The notes beneath the pieces were generated by a model, which saw only the letters and a list, made by a program, of their open reading frames with translations, did not search any database and was not told the DNA's origin. Of a DNA stretch of 5,396 nt, positions 1 through 5,347 are shown piece by piece. Origin of the DNA: an uncultured Collinsella sp. (GTDB lineage: Bacteria; Actinomycetota; Coriobacteriia; Coriobacteriales; Coriobacteriaceae). Made by a program: the position numbers and the translations under genes. The DNA lies in assembly GCA_900555815.1 (NCBI GenBank), contig USMR01000080.1, positions 1 to 5,396 of the forward strand. Reading direction: 5' to 3'. Position 1 is the first letter of the stretch. Each line of letters begins with the position of its first letter.

Positions 1-175
1 CGACGAGACCGAGGTCTACGATTTTATGGGTCAGTGTATCCATGATGCCTATAAAGAGACCTGCTTGCCTGTCCCGCAGTCTGCACGCGATAGTGGGTCT
101 GCCCGTACATGGCTGTTCGAGGATGAGATGCCCTGGACCGTCGAATCGGGAAGTACGGGTTCGGCGAAGGAGTAG
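1..175 (+). CDS. C-terminal end of an unrecognised protein (5' truncated)
   Basis: An open frame enters from the left edge (first full codon at base 2) and reads 57 residues before a TAG at 173-175. It begins DETEVYDFMGQCIHDAYKE and ends ESGSTGSAKE. The first part could be an amphipathic helix; the last 25 or so residues are polar and rich in Ser, Gly and Glu, like a disordered tail. I do not recognise the family and no catalytic motif is visible. Two things support it as a real gene end: the frame is open from the edge, and a hairpin terminator starts two bases after the stop codon. Codon use is less GC-biased than in clpB (gat, tat, aaa, agt). A competing ATG-initiated frame at 42-290 runs through the terminator and into the repeats and is not credible. 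Confidence 0.65.
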   Translation, partial: DETEVYDFMGQCIHDAYKETCLPVPQSARDSGSARTWLFEDEMPWTVESGSTGSAKE

Positions 176-176
176 A

Positions 177-226
177 GACCGCGACCACCACAAAGGTGCC
201 TGCCCTCTTTGTGGTGGTTTTCGGTC
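177..226 (+). terminator. Rho-independent terminator of the upstream partial gene
   Basis: A perfect 12-bp stem pairs 184-195 (ACCACCACAAAG) with 207-218 (CTTTGTGGTGGT) around an 11-nt loop. After a small internal loop that takes up the T-run at 218-221, an outer 5-bp stem can form between GACCG (177-181) and CGGTC (222-226). The T-run is short (TTTT), so the signal is moderate. It begins just after the stop codon at 173-175, where a terminator is expected. Confidence 0.75.
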
Positions 227-227
227 T

Positions 228-288
228 GTCTCGATCTGTAACATCTTGGCCGCTAAAAGTGGGCCTGGTGTTACAGATTTAGATTTTT
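228..288 (+). repeat. Inverted repeat pair 1 (TGTAACA half-sites)
   Basis: The left arm ATCTGTAACA (234-243) and right arm TGTTACAGAT (269-278) are exact reverse complements separated by 25 nt. GGCC (248-251) and GGCC (262-265) can pair inside the gap. Outside the arms, TCT (229-231) can pair with AGA (281-283). A T5 run (284-288) follows, so on the plus strand the structure could act as a second, weaker terminator behind 177-226. The 16-nt left segment 228-243 recurs with one change at 309-324. Whether this is a protein-binding site, an RNA structure or part of a dispersed element cannot be decided from this copy alone. Confidence 0.8.
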
Positions 289-308
289 GATCCGGGTGTT
301 TTCTGTTC

Positions 309-365
309 GTCTCGATTTGTAACAGATAGAGCTCTATTTGCTGACTAGATGTTACAGATTGAGAT
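309..365 (+). repeat. Inverted repeat pair 2, a diverged copy of pair 1
   Basis: The left arm CTCGATTTGTAACA (311-324) pairs with TGTTACAGATTGAG (350-363). This is a 14-bp stem with two G-U pairs if transcribed, extendable by T310-A364. The gap is 25 nt, exactly as in pair 1, although the gap sequence differs. The gap begins with part of the 12-bp palindrome ATAGAGCTCTAT (326-337). The outermost arms of the two pairs (228-243 and 350-365) are complementary over 16 positions with two G-U pairs, so the 138-bp block 228-365 also has terminal inverted repeats. No flanking target-site duplication is visible. Confidence 0.8.
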
Positions 366-428
366 AGTAAGGGGACGAGGCCGTAGCGGGTGAGCGCACC
401 TGCTTCCTATCTTTCAATCACTCAGAAA
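366..428 (+). other. Gene-free spacer with a short GC hairpin
   Basis: This lies between the repeat pairs and the AT-rich clpB promoter region and has no credible reading frame. The only structure I see is an 8-bp stem, AGCGGGTG (385-392) with CACCTGCT (397-404), including one G-U pair, around the tetraloop AGCG. No T-run follows, so it is not a terminator. If the clpB promoter is the one proposed at 412-440, this hairpin lies upstream of the transcript. Confidence 0.4.
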
Positions 429-440
429 ATCTTATATATA
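412..440 (+). promoter_or_regulatory. Candidate clpB promoter
   Basis: The region turns sharply AT-rich in front of clpB. TATATA (435-440) is a fair -10 box, and TTTCAA (412-417), 17 bp upstream, is a weak -35 (3 of 6 to TTGACA). A start near 447 would give a leader of about 95 nt that includes the GC hairpin at 504-521. An alternative -10 is TATAAG (457-462), which lacks a -35 at the right distance. Neither CIRCE (TTAGCACTC-N9-GAGTGCTAA) nor the HspR box HAIR (CTTGAGT-N7-ACTCAAG) is present. The call rests on position and composition only. Confidence 0.35.
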
Positions 441-464
441 GAGACTTAGATTTGTGTATAAGAT
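429..464. promoter_or_regulatory. AT-rich inverted repeat over the clpB promoter region
   Basis: ATCTTATA (429-436) and TATAAGAT (457-464) are exact reverse complements. With G-U pairs the stem could extend to 14 pairs, leaving the loop GACTTAGA (443-450). It overlaps both candidate -10 boxes, so as DNA it is well placed to be a repressor operator for clpB. I do not recognise it as the site of a known heat-shock regulator. Confidence 0.45.
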
Positions 465-503
465 CGCGCAAAGCTGGCAACAATACTTCTCGAACAACGT
501 GAA

Positions 504-526
504 GCCGCCCCGTAGGGCGGCCGCCC
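504..526 (+). other. GC-rich hairpin and overlapping palindrome in the clpB leader
   Basis: GCCGCCC (504-510) pairs perfectly with GGGCGGC (515-521) around the loop CGTA. The right arm is also the first part of a 12-bp palindrome, GGGCGGCCGCCC (515-526). The stem ends ten bases before the Shine-Dalgarno sequence. It does not cover that sequence directly, so a simple thermosensor is not evident, but it may stabilise the leader or tune ribosome access. Confidence 0.5.
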
Positions 527-531
527 CAAGA

Positions 532-539
532 GAGGTGAT
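532..539 (+). promoter_or_regulatory. Shine-Dalgarno sequence of clpB
   Basis: GAGGTGAT is an eight-base match to the 16S anti-Shine-Dalgarno end. GAGG ends seven bases before the ATG at 543. It fixes the clpB start and predicts efficient translation. Confidence 0.9.
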
Positions 540-542
540 TCC

Positions 543-3170
543 ATGAGAATCGATAAGCTAGCAATGACGTCGCGCGAGGCGCTGCAGACCGCCATGAGCA
601 CGGCTGCCGACGCGCAGGCCGGCGCGGTAGAGCCGATTCACCTGCTGTCCGCCCTGCTCGGTGCCGGCGAGCGCAATATCTCCGTGATCATAGAGCGCAT
701 CGGTGCCGATCCGGCTCAGCTCGCACGCTCCACACAGGATGCCATCGACCACGCGCCCAAGGTTTCGGGCGAGGGTCAGCAGATGGGTCTGTCCAACGAG
801 CTTGTCCGCGTCATCGAGAAGGCCGAGAAGAAGGCTACCAAGATGGGCGACAGCTTTGTGGTGACCGAGCATCTGCTGATGGCACTTGCCGAGGACAAGG
901 GCGAGGCGGGCCGTGTGCTGCGCGATGCCGGCGTGACCAAGGAGCGCATCGAGCAGGTCTACGAGGAGCTGCGCGGCGATGACCGCGTGACGTCTGCCGA
1001 GGACAAGACCCAGTTTGAGGCACTGGAACAGTACGGCCGCAATATCTGCGACCTTGCCCGCGCCGGCAAGCTCGACCCGGTCATCGGCCGTACCGACGAG
1101 ATTCGTCGTACCATCCAGGTCCTGTCCCGTCGCACCAAGAACAACCCCGTGCTCATCGGTGAGCCGGGCGTCGGCAAGACGGCCATCGTCGAGGGCATCG
1201 CCCAGCGTATCGTGGCCGGCGACGTGCCGAGCACGCTGCGCGACCGCGACCTCATCGAGCTCGACATGAGCGCGCTGGTCGCCGGTGCCAAGTACCGTGG
1301 TGAGTTCGAGGACCGCTTGAAGGCCGTGCTCAAGGAGGTACAGAAGTCCGAGGGCAAGGTCATCCTGTTCATCGATGAGCTCCACACCATCGTGGGCGCG
1401 GGTGCCACCGAGGGCTCCATGGACGCCGGCAACATCCTGAAGCCCGCACTCGCCCGTGGCGACCTGCACGCGATCGGCGCGACCACGCTTGACGAGTACC
1501 GCAAGTACATCGAGAGGGACGCGGCGCTCGCGCGTCGTTTCCAGACCGTGATGGTCTCCGAGCCCACCGTCGAGGACACCATCTCGATCCTGCGTGGCCT
1601 CAAGGAGAAGTACGAGATCTTCCACGGCGTACACATCACCGATAGCGCGCTCGTGGCCGCCGCCGACCTCTCCGACCGCTACATCGCCGACCGTTTCCTG
1701 CCCGACAAGGCCATCGACCTGGTCGATGAGGCCGCAAGCCGCCTGCGCATGGAGCTCGACAGCATGCCGGTCGAGATCGACGCCACCACGCGTCAGCTCA
1801 CCCAGCTGCAGATCGAGGAGCAGGCGCTCATGAAGGAGACCGACGACGCCTCCAAGGAGCGTCTGGAGGCTCTGCGCCAAGAGATCGCCGAGGTCCAAGA
1901 AAAGCTCAACGTGCAAAAGGCTGGCTGGCTCAACCAGAAGAACGCCATCGACCACGTGCAGGAGCTCAAGGGACAGCTCGACGAGGCCAAGAGCGAAGAG
2001 GAGCGCGCAACGCGCAACGGCGACCTGGGCCGTGCGTCCGAGCTGCGCTACTCCGTGATTCCGGGCCTGCAGCAGCAGATTCAGGATTCCGAGGCCGCGC
2101 TTGAGGCGCAAAAGCAGCAGGACGGCGAGGGCCTCAACGAACAGGTGACCTCCGATGAGATCGCCGAGGTCGTGAGCGCCTGGACCGGCGTGCCCGTCTC
2201 CAAGATGATGCAGGGTGAGCTCGACAAGCTCAAGGGTCTGGAGGGCGAGCTGCATAAGCGCGTCATCGGCCAGGATGAGGCCGTCTCCGCCGTCGCCGCA
2301 GCCGTGCGCCGCAGCCGTGCGGGCCTCTCCGATCCGGACAAGCCCATCGGCAGCTTCTTCTTCCTGGGCCCCACCGGCGTGGGCAAGACCGAGCTCGCCA
2401 AGGCGCTGGCCGAGTGCCTGTTCGATGACGAGCGTGCGCTCGTGCGTATCGACATGTCCGAGTACATGGAGAAGTTCAGCGTCCAGCGTCTGATCGGTGC
2501 GCCCCCGGGATACGTGGGCTACGACGAGGGCGGCCAGCTCACCGAGGCCGTGCGCCGTCGTCCGTACTCTGTGATCTTGCTCGACGAGATGGAGAAGGCT
2601 CATCCGGATGTCTTTAACGTGCTGTTGCAGGTGCTTGATGACGGTCGTCTGACCGATGGTCAGGGTCGCCGGGTGTCCTTCAAGAACACGATTATCATCA
2701 TGACGTCCAACGTGGGCTCCAAGGCCATCGCCGATCTGTCCGGTAAGGACGAGGAGGAGATGCGCCATCAGGTCGACGCTGCCATGGCTCAGACCTTCCG
2801 CCCCGAGTTCCTCAACCGTATCGACGATATCGTGGTGTTCCATCCGCTCGGTATGGCGCAGATCGAGAAGATCGTCGACATCCAGCTCGCCGACGTCCGC
2901 GCGCGTCTGGCCAAGGAGCGCATGACGCTTGCCATCACCCCGGCGGCCAAGCAGATGCTCGCCGTGGGCGGCCTGGACCCGGTCTTTGGCGCCCGTCCGC
3001 TCAAGCGTCTGGTTCAGCGCGAGGTCGTGGATGCCATCGCCGCCGCTATCATCGACGGCACGGTGCGCGAGGGCGATCAGGTGACGGTCGATGCCGACAA
3101 GGACGGCGGCTTTACCGTCGTGTGCGACAACACGCCGGCGGCCACCTATGAGGTCCCCGACGCCGAATAG
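543..3170 (+). CDS. clpB: ATP-dependent disaggregase ClpB (Hsp104 family)
   Basis: ClpB is a cytoplasmic hexameric AAA+ unfoldase that, with DnaK/DnaJ/GrpE, threads proteins out of aggregates after heat or other stress. All expected parts are present in 875 residues (family usual about 850-880). There is an N-terminal double-Clp domain (1-145). NBD1 has Walker A GEPGVGKT (206-213), pore-loop Y251 in KYRG, Walker B with D278-E279, and arginines R331-R332. The coiled-coil middle domain spans about 409-530. NBD2 has Walker A GPTGVGKT (609-616), pore loop GYVG with Y657, Walker B D681-E682, sensor-1 N723, arginine finger R759, and sensor-2 GAR with R818. The long middle domain separates it from ClpA, and from ClpC, whose middle domain is half as long; no ClpP-binding IGF/IGL loop was noticed. 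The start is set by a strong Shine-Dalgarno sequence. The gene stands alone between two terminators, with no hspR or dnaK partner in view. Oddities are minor: Q648 where many ClpBs have Ser or Ala, and an acidic C-terminal tail beyond the last strand. Confidence 0.98.
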   Translation: MRIDKLAMTSREALQTAMSTAADAQAGAVEPIHLLSALLGAGERNISVIIERIGADPAQLARSTQDAIDHAPKVSGEGQQMGLSNELVRVIEKAEKKATKMGDSFVVTEHLLMALAEDKGEAGRVLRDAGVTKERIEQVYEELRGDDRVTSAEDKTQFEALEQYGRNICDLARAGKLDPVIGRTDEIRRTIQVLSRRTKNNPVLIGEPGVGKTAIVEGIAQRIVAGDVPSTLRDRDLIELDMSALVAGAKYRGEFEDRLKAVLKEVQKSEGKVILFIDELHTIVGAGATEGSMDAGNILKPALARGDLHAIGATTLDEYRKYIERDAALARRFQTVMVSEPTVEDTISILRGLKEKYEIFHGVHITDSALVAAADLSDRYIADRFLPDKAIDLVDEAASRLRMELDSMPVEIDATTRQLTQLQIEEQALMKETDDASKERLEALRQEIAEVQEKLNVQKAGWLNQKNAIDHVQELKGQLDEAKSEEERATRNGDLGRASELRYSVIPGLQQQIQDSEAALEAQKQQDGEGLNEQVTSDEIAEVVSAWTGVPVSKMMQGELDKLKGLEGELHKRVIGQDEAVSAVAAAVRRSRAGLSDPDKPIGSFFFLGPTGVGKTELAKALAECLFDDERALVRIDMSEYMEKFSVQRLIGAPPGYVGYDEGGQLTEAVRRRPYSVILLDEMEKAHPDVFNVLLQVLDDGRLTDGQGRRVSFKNTIIIMTSNVGSKAIADLSGKDEEEMRHQVDAAMAQTFRPEFLNRIDDIVVFHPLGMAQIEKIVDIQLADVRARLAKERMTLAITPAAKQMLAVGGLDPVFGARPLKRLVQREVVDAIAAAIIDGTVREGDQVTVDADKDGGFTVVCDNTPAATYEVPDAE

Positions 3171-3215
3171 ATTTATGGGACATGCCTTAAAATCTGCCAG
3201 CCGTCTCTAAACGCC

Positions 3216-3252
3216 AAGGGCGGCGGATCCAATTGGGTCCGCCGCCCTTTTT
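3216..3252 (+). terminator. Strong rho-independent terminator of clpB
   Basis: A 12-bp perfect stem (3216-3227 with 3238-3249, core GGGCGGCGGA/TCCGCCGCCC) extends by one G-U and two G-C pairs to 15 bp around the tetraloop AATT. The T-run is TTTTT (3248-3252). It lies 45 bases after the clpB stop codon and should separate clpB from the next small gene. Confidence 0.95.
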
Positions 3253-3264
3253 CGTGCGACAATC

Positions 3265-3270
3265 GATAAT
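3265..3270 (+). promoter_or_regulatory. Candidate -10 box for the small gene
   Basis: GATAAT matches TATAAT at five of six positions and lies 38 bases before the small gene's start codon. The expected -35 position falls inside the right arm of the clpB terminator and shows no match, so this is a weak call. The strong terminator just upstream makes a separate promoter likely. Confidence 0.35.
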
Positions 3271-3288
3271 GTTGAACGGATGCGATGC

Positions 3289-3294
3289 AAGGAG
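3289..3294 (+). promoter_or_regulatory. Shine-Dalgarno sequence that decides the start of the small gene
   Basis: AAGGAG sits eight bases before the ATG at 3303, ideal spacing. Two in-frame upstream ATGs are excluded by it: the one at 3285 lies upstream of the motif, and the one at 3297 is only two bases away from it. Confidence 0.75.
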
Positions 3295-3302
3295 CTATGC
3301 AG

Positions 3303-3497
3303 ATGAAAGACGAGATCAAGACAAGTGCGCCGGCGACCGATGCCGCACCCGCCGCACCCATGCCTGTGCCTAAGCCGGCACCCAAGCCGCGCGACCCCTA
3401 CATCCGTGCCGAGAACGAGGACGACGACGGCTACGATCCCTACAGCGATCGCCGCCCCGAGCGCGAGCCAATGTTCGAAGCCGATCCCTGGCGCTGA
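3303..3497 (+). CDS. Small proline- and acid-rich protein of unknown function (64 aa)
   Basis: The protein starts MKDEIKTSAPATDAAP and falls into two parts. Residues 8-32 are Ala/Pro/Lys-rich low-complexity sequence (PMPVPKPAPKPR). Residues 33-64 are acidic and aromatic, with DPYIRAENEDDDGYDPY, then SDRRPEREPMFEADPWR at the C-terminus. There is no signal peptide, membrane segment, cysteine or catalytic motif, and the chain is probably disordered. DPY occurs twice (DPYIR and DPYSD) and DPW once at the end, suggesting short docking motifs. The start at 3303 is chosen because AAGGAG lies eight bases upstream; starting at 3285 would add six residues. An overlapping frame at 3325-3537 is rejected because it reads into the downstream palindrome and lacks a good ribosome-binding site. 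It follows the clpB terminator, so a functional tie to ClpB is not shown. I do not know the family. Confidence 0.75.
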   Translation: MKDEIKTSAPATDAAPAAPMPVPKPAPKPRDPYIRAENEDDDGYDPYSDRRPEREPMFEADPWR

Positions 3498-3499
3498 GT

Positions 3500-3523
3500 G
3501 CCACCAAAAAGGCCACCAAAAAG
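3500..3523. repeat. Tandem 12-bp direct repeat
   Basis: GCCACCAAAAAG occurs twice head to tail (3500-3511 and 3512-3523). It starts two bases after the stop codon of the small gene. Read on the minus strand it supplies two T5 runs directly behind the long hairpin 3522-3588, so the duplication may reinforce termination of the minus-strand gene. Confidence 0.85.
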
Positions 3524-3588
3524 TTGCGGTGAAATAGGGACTGTTTTGCGGTTTGACCAGCAAAAACAATCCCTATTTCACCGCAACT
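3510..3588 (-). terminator. Long hairpin terminator of the minus-strand membrane protein gene
   Basis: Bases 3522-3540 and 3570-3588 are perfect reverse complements over 19 bp (outer arm AGTTGCGGTGAAATAGGGA). After one mismatch, TGTTTTGC (3542-3549) pairs with GCAAAAACA (3560-3568) with one bulged A, and GGT/ACC can close the apical loop. On the minus strand the hairpin starts 26 bases after the stop codon at 3615 and is followed by TTTTT, then GGTGGCC, then TTTTT. That makes it a credible terminator for that strand. No T-run follows on the plus strand, so it is not a standard terminator for the small gene. The stem is much longer than termination requires. Confidence 0.75.
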
Positions 3589-3614
3589 GCGTTGGGCGGC
3601 TGTCTTCGGGCCGG

Positions 3615-5111
3615 CTAGTCCTGGGCTTTGATACTCGGCAGCAGGATCTGCGCGAGGTAGTCGGTTTCGAGCTTAGTGGCACCATCGGCTTTGCCGTCTT
3701 TACCGACCAGTACGTTCTTGATCTGGCTATAGGTGTAGCGGTTGCCGGTCGTAAGCTCGACAAGCTCAATGGCCGTGTCCATGGGGTAGGTTGACACGGG
3801 GTTCTGCGTCCGTCCGTTGATGGTCTGGGGCACCACGTACGGATAGACGGGGCCGCTGGCGTAGACGGTATAACCGTTGCCTAGATTGGCCGCGCCCAAA
3901 ACCGTATCGCCTTCATCGGGCGTAAAGCTCTCGCCCTCGCGCACCGCAACGAGCGTCACGAGCGGCGTATTGGCGTCGTCGCCCAGATAGATGCATAGCG
4001 TGCTTCCGTTTTGCCAAGTTGCGACCTTGCCGTACCACTCGACGGGAATATCGAGCTGGTAGAGGTCGGTTGCCTTGTGGCGAGCGTCAGCATCACGGGA
4101 CGCCTGTGCCTTTTGCGCGCTCACGGCATTGACGGCGGCGTCGCGCCGCGCGGTTGCTGCCTGCTGGAGCACTTTGGCAGCCGCGGCGGAGCTCGCACCG
4201 CCCTCCTCGGCATACTTGGCGGCGGCATCGATCTGGTCGTCAGTCACCGTGTCGGCCGAAGGCACCTTGAGCTTAAAGGTGGCCTGGGCACTTAAATCCT
4301 GTTCATCGCTCTTAACGGTGACCTGCGTCTTGGTGGTCGGGACGGTATAGATGGTGCCGTCTTCCGCGATGGGGGATCCAGCAATGGAGAGCGTGTAATC
4401 GCCGGGCAGCAGCTTAATGCCGCGACCATGTTCGTCAACGTAGAGCGTTTCGCTCACGGAAGAACCGTCGGAATCCTGCCCGCTCACCTGTACGGGAATC
4501 TTGGAGCCGGTTGAGCAGTCGAGGCCCGCGGCATGCACGCCAATCTGCACCGACATCATCGTGTGCGCACTGGCCGCGGCAGCGGCAGCCTGCTCTTGCT
4601 GATATCCGTTCCAGGCAGCATAGCCTGCGCCGCCGGCGACGAGCGCGACGGCCACGACGCCTGCCACCATCAGGTTGCGGCGCTTGGGCGACATCTTACG
4701 GTGACGAACCTCGGCTTCGCGTGCCGAAGGAACGGACGGTAGGGGAATATCGCCCATGGCGATGGTCTCGTCCACGGCAGGCGCAGAGCCTAAGCCGGGG
4801 AGCTCGCGGGTCAGCGAATCCTCGGCCGGTAAGCTGTCGAGCAGGACGGTTTCCTCGCCTGTGTCGGATTCGGGCTGGTTGCCGGCCTCGCTTTCGGTGT
4901 CTTCGTGATCTGCCTCATCTTCGGCAGGCTCGACGTCGTCTGCATCCTGATCATCGGACTGCGCCTCGGCTTCCGGCTCATCCTGCACATCAACGCCCGA
5001 ATCGTCAAACGCAATCTCATCGAGTGAAATCCGGTCTAAGCTCTCCAAGGCCTCAGCGCAAGCTTCTGCATCTTGGGCCGCATCCTCTTGACCCATCGTC
5101 TCATCTTTCAT
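3615..5111 (-). CDS. Single-pass membrane protein with acidic cytoplasmic tail and extracellular domain (498 aa)
   Basis: The function is unknown. Residues 1-135 are Asp/Glu-rich, low in complexity and probably disordered. A basic stretch, RHRKMSPKRRN (136-146), precedes one hydrophobic segment (about 147-167). By the positive-inside rule the tail is cytoplasmic and the rest is outside. Outside, residues 182-285 look beta-rich (LYVDEHGRGIKLLPGDYTLSI), like an Ig-like or carrier domain. An alanine-rich helical stretch follows (about 295-349). The C-terminal part (351-498) begins YQLDIPVEWYGKV, a pattern I associate with uncharacterised exported proteins of Coriobacteriia. Two exterior cysteines (C199, C373) could form a disulfide. 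The start at 5111 is preferred because GGGGG lies four bases upstream; the open frame extends to 5333, but that would read through the neighbour's terminator. ATG 5165 has no ribosome-binding site. It ends in a hairpin terminator and converges on the small gene. Confidence 0.85.
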   Translation of the reverse strand: MKDETMGQEDAAQDAEACAEALESLDRISLDEIAFDDSGVDVQDEPEAEAQSDDQDADDVEPAEDEADHEDTESEAGNQPESDTGEETVLLDSLPAEDSLTRELPGLGSAPAVDETIAMGDIPLPSVPSAREAEVRHRKMSPKRRNLMVAGVVAVALVAGGAGYAAWNGYQQEQAAAAAASAHTMMSVQIGVHAAGLDCSTGSKIPVQVSGQDSDGSSVSETLYVDEHGRGIKLLPGDYTLSIAGSPIAEDGTIYTVPTTKTQVTVKSDEQDLSAQATFKLKVPSADTVTDDQIDAAAKYAEEGGASSAAAAKVLQQAATARRDAAVNAVSAQKAQASRDADARHKATDLYQLDIPVEWYGKVATWQNGSTLCIYLGDDANTPLVTLVAVREGESFTPDEGDTVLGAANLGNGYTVYASGPVYPYVVPQTINGRTQNPVSTYPMDTAIELVELTTGNRYTYSQIKNVLVGKDGKADGATKLETDYLAQILLPSIKAQD

Positions 5112-5115
5112 ATAT

Positions 5116-5120
5116 CCCCC
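5116..5120 (-). promoter_or_regulatory. Weak Shine-Dalgarno sequence for the membrane protein gene
   Basis: On the minus strand GGGGG is followed by ATAT and then the ATG at 5111. The match is imperfect (GGGGGAT against AGGAGGT) and the spacing short. It is still better than anything upstream of the other candidate starts (5165, 5333) or the next ATG at 5096. Confidence 0.5.
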
Positions 5121-5193
5121 AAGCTCAATATCGGGACAACACTGTACCCAAAAACGGGACCCCATAGAGCCGCCGTATGATTTGAAATCCGAT

Positions 5194-5199
5194 TTTATA
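5194..5199 (-). promoter_or_regulatory. Candidate -10 box for the membrane protein gene
   Basis: On the minus strand TATAAA lies in an AT-rich patch between the neighbour's terminator and the start codon, with the 8-bp palindrome ATGCGCAT (5201-5208) just upstream. No convincing -35 is found 16-18 bp away. A start near 5187 would leave a leader of about 75 nt, in which I see no recognisable riboswitch or strong hairpin. Confidence 0.35.
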
Positions 5200-5239
5200 T
5201 ATGCGCATGTTTTTGAATAGATGAATAAGACGCAACGAC

Positions 5240-5279
5240 AAAAGCCCCCGGAAAGCGAGTGAAACGCTTTCCGGGGGCT
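5240..5279 (-). terminator. Rho-independent terminator of the gene at the right edge
   Basis: A perfect 15-bp stem pairs 5243-5257 (AGCCCCCGGAAAGCG) with 5265-5279 around a seven-base loop. On the minus strand it ends in TTTT (5243-5240). On the plus strand CTCTGCG follows, so the orientation is minus. It lies 68 bases beyond the stop codon at 5348 and separates that gene from the membrane protein gene. Confidence 0.9.
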
Positions 5280-5347
5280 CTGCGAGACATTGGATTGAAA
5301 ATCCTGGCGGGCGGGCCTATGCCCAAGCGCCAACAGCGACCAACATG

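Noticed and set aside
42..290. Plus-strand 82-codon frame near the left edge
   Set aside because: It runs through a terminator hairpin and into the inverted repeats, has no Shine-Dalgarno sequence, and is Arg/Cys-rich without a recognisable pattern. The frame ending at 175 is better supported.
228..365. Possible CRISPR array
   Set aside because: There are only two units, each internally inverted rather than a direct repeat with unique spacers, and no cas gene is present.
412..542. Possible known riboswitch or T-box in the clpB leader
   Set aside because: None of the conserved cores I know (for example the T-box TGG bulge region or a SAM or TPP core) is visible, and the likely leader of about 95 nt holds only one small hairpin before the ribosome site.
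558..2843. A 761-codon open frame on the strand opposite clpB
   Set aside because: It is a shadow of clpB: strong third-position GC bias removes stop codons from the antisense frame. Its translation is Leu/Gly/His-rich with no domain, and clpB on the other strand is intact with every motif in place.
3498..3794. Plus-strand frame starting right after the small gene
   Set aside because: It reads through the long palindrome and then antisense to the membrane protein gene. No Shine-Dalgarno sequence precedes its ATG, and the palindrome's minus-oriented T-runs fit a terminator better.
4511..5167. Plus-strand 218-codon frame opposite the membrane protein gene
   Set aside because: Its Arg/Pro/Ser-rich translation is typical of antisense to an acidic, GC-rich coding region. 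It has no promoter or ribosome-binding site.
5112..5333. N-terminal extension of the membrane protein (start at 5333)
   Set aside because: The extension would be translated through a 15-bp terminator stem belonging to the upstream gene, has no ribosome-binding site, and lies outside the likely transcript. The start at 5111 has a G-rich site upstream.
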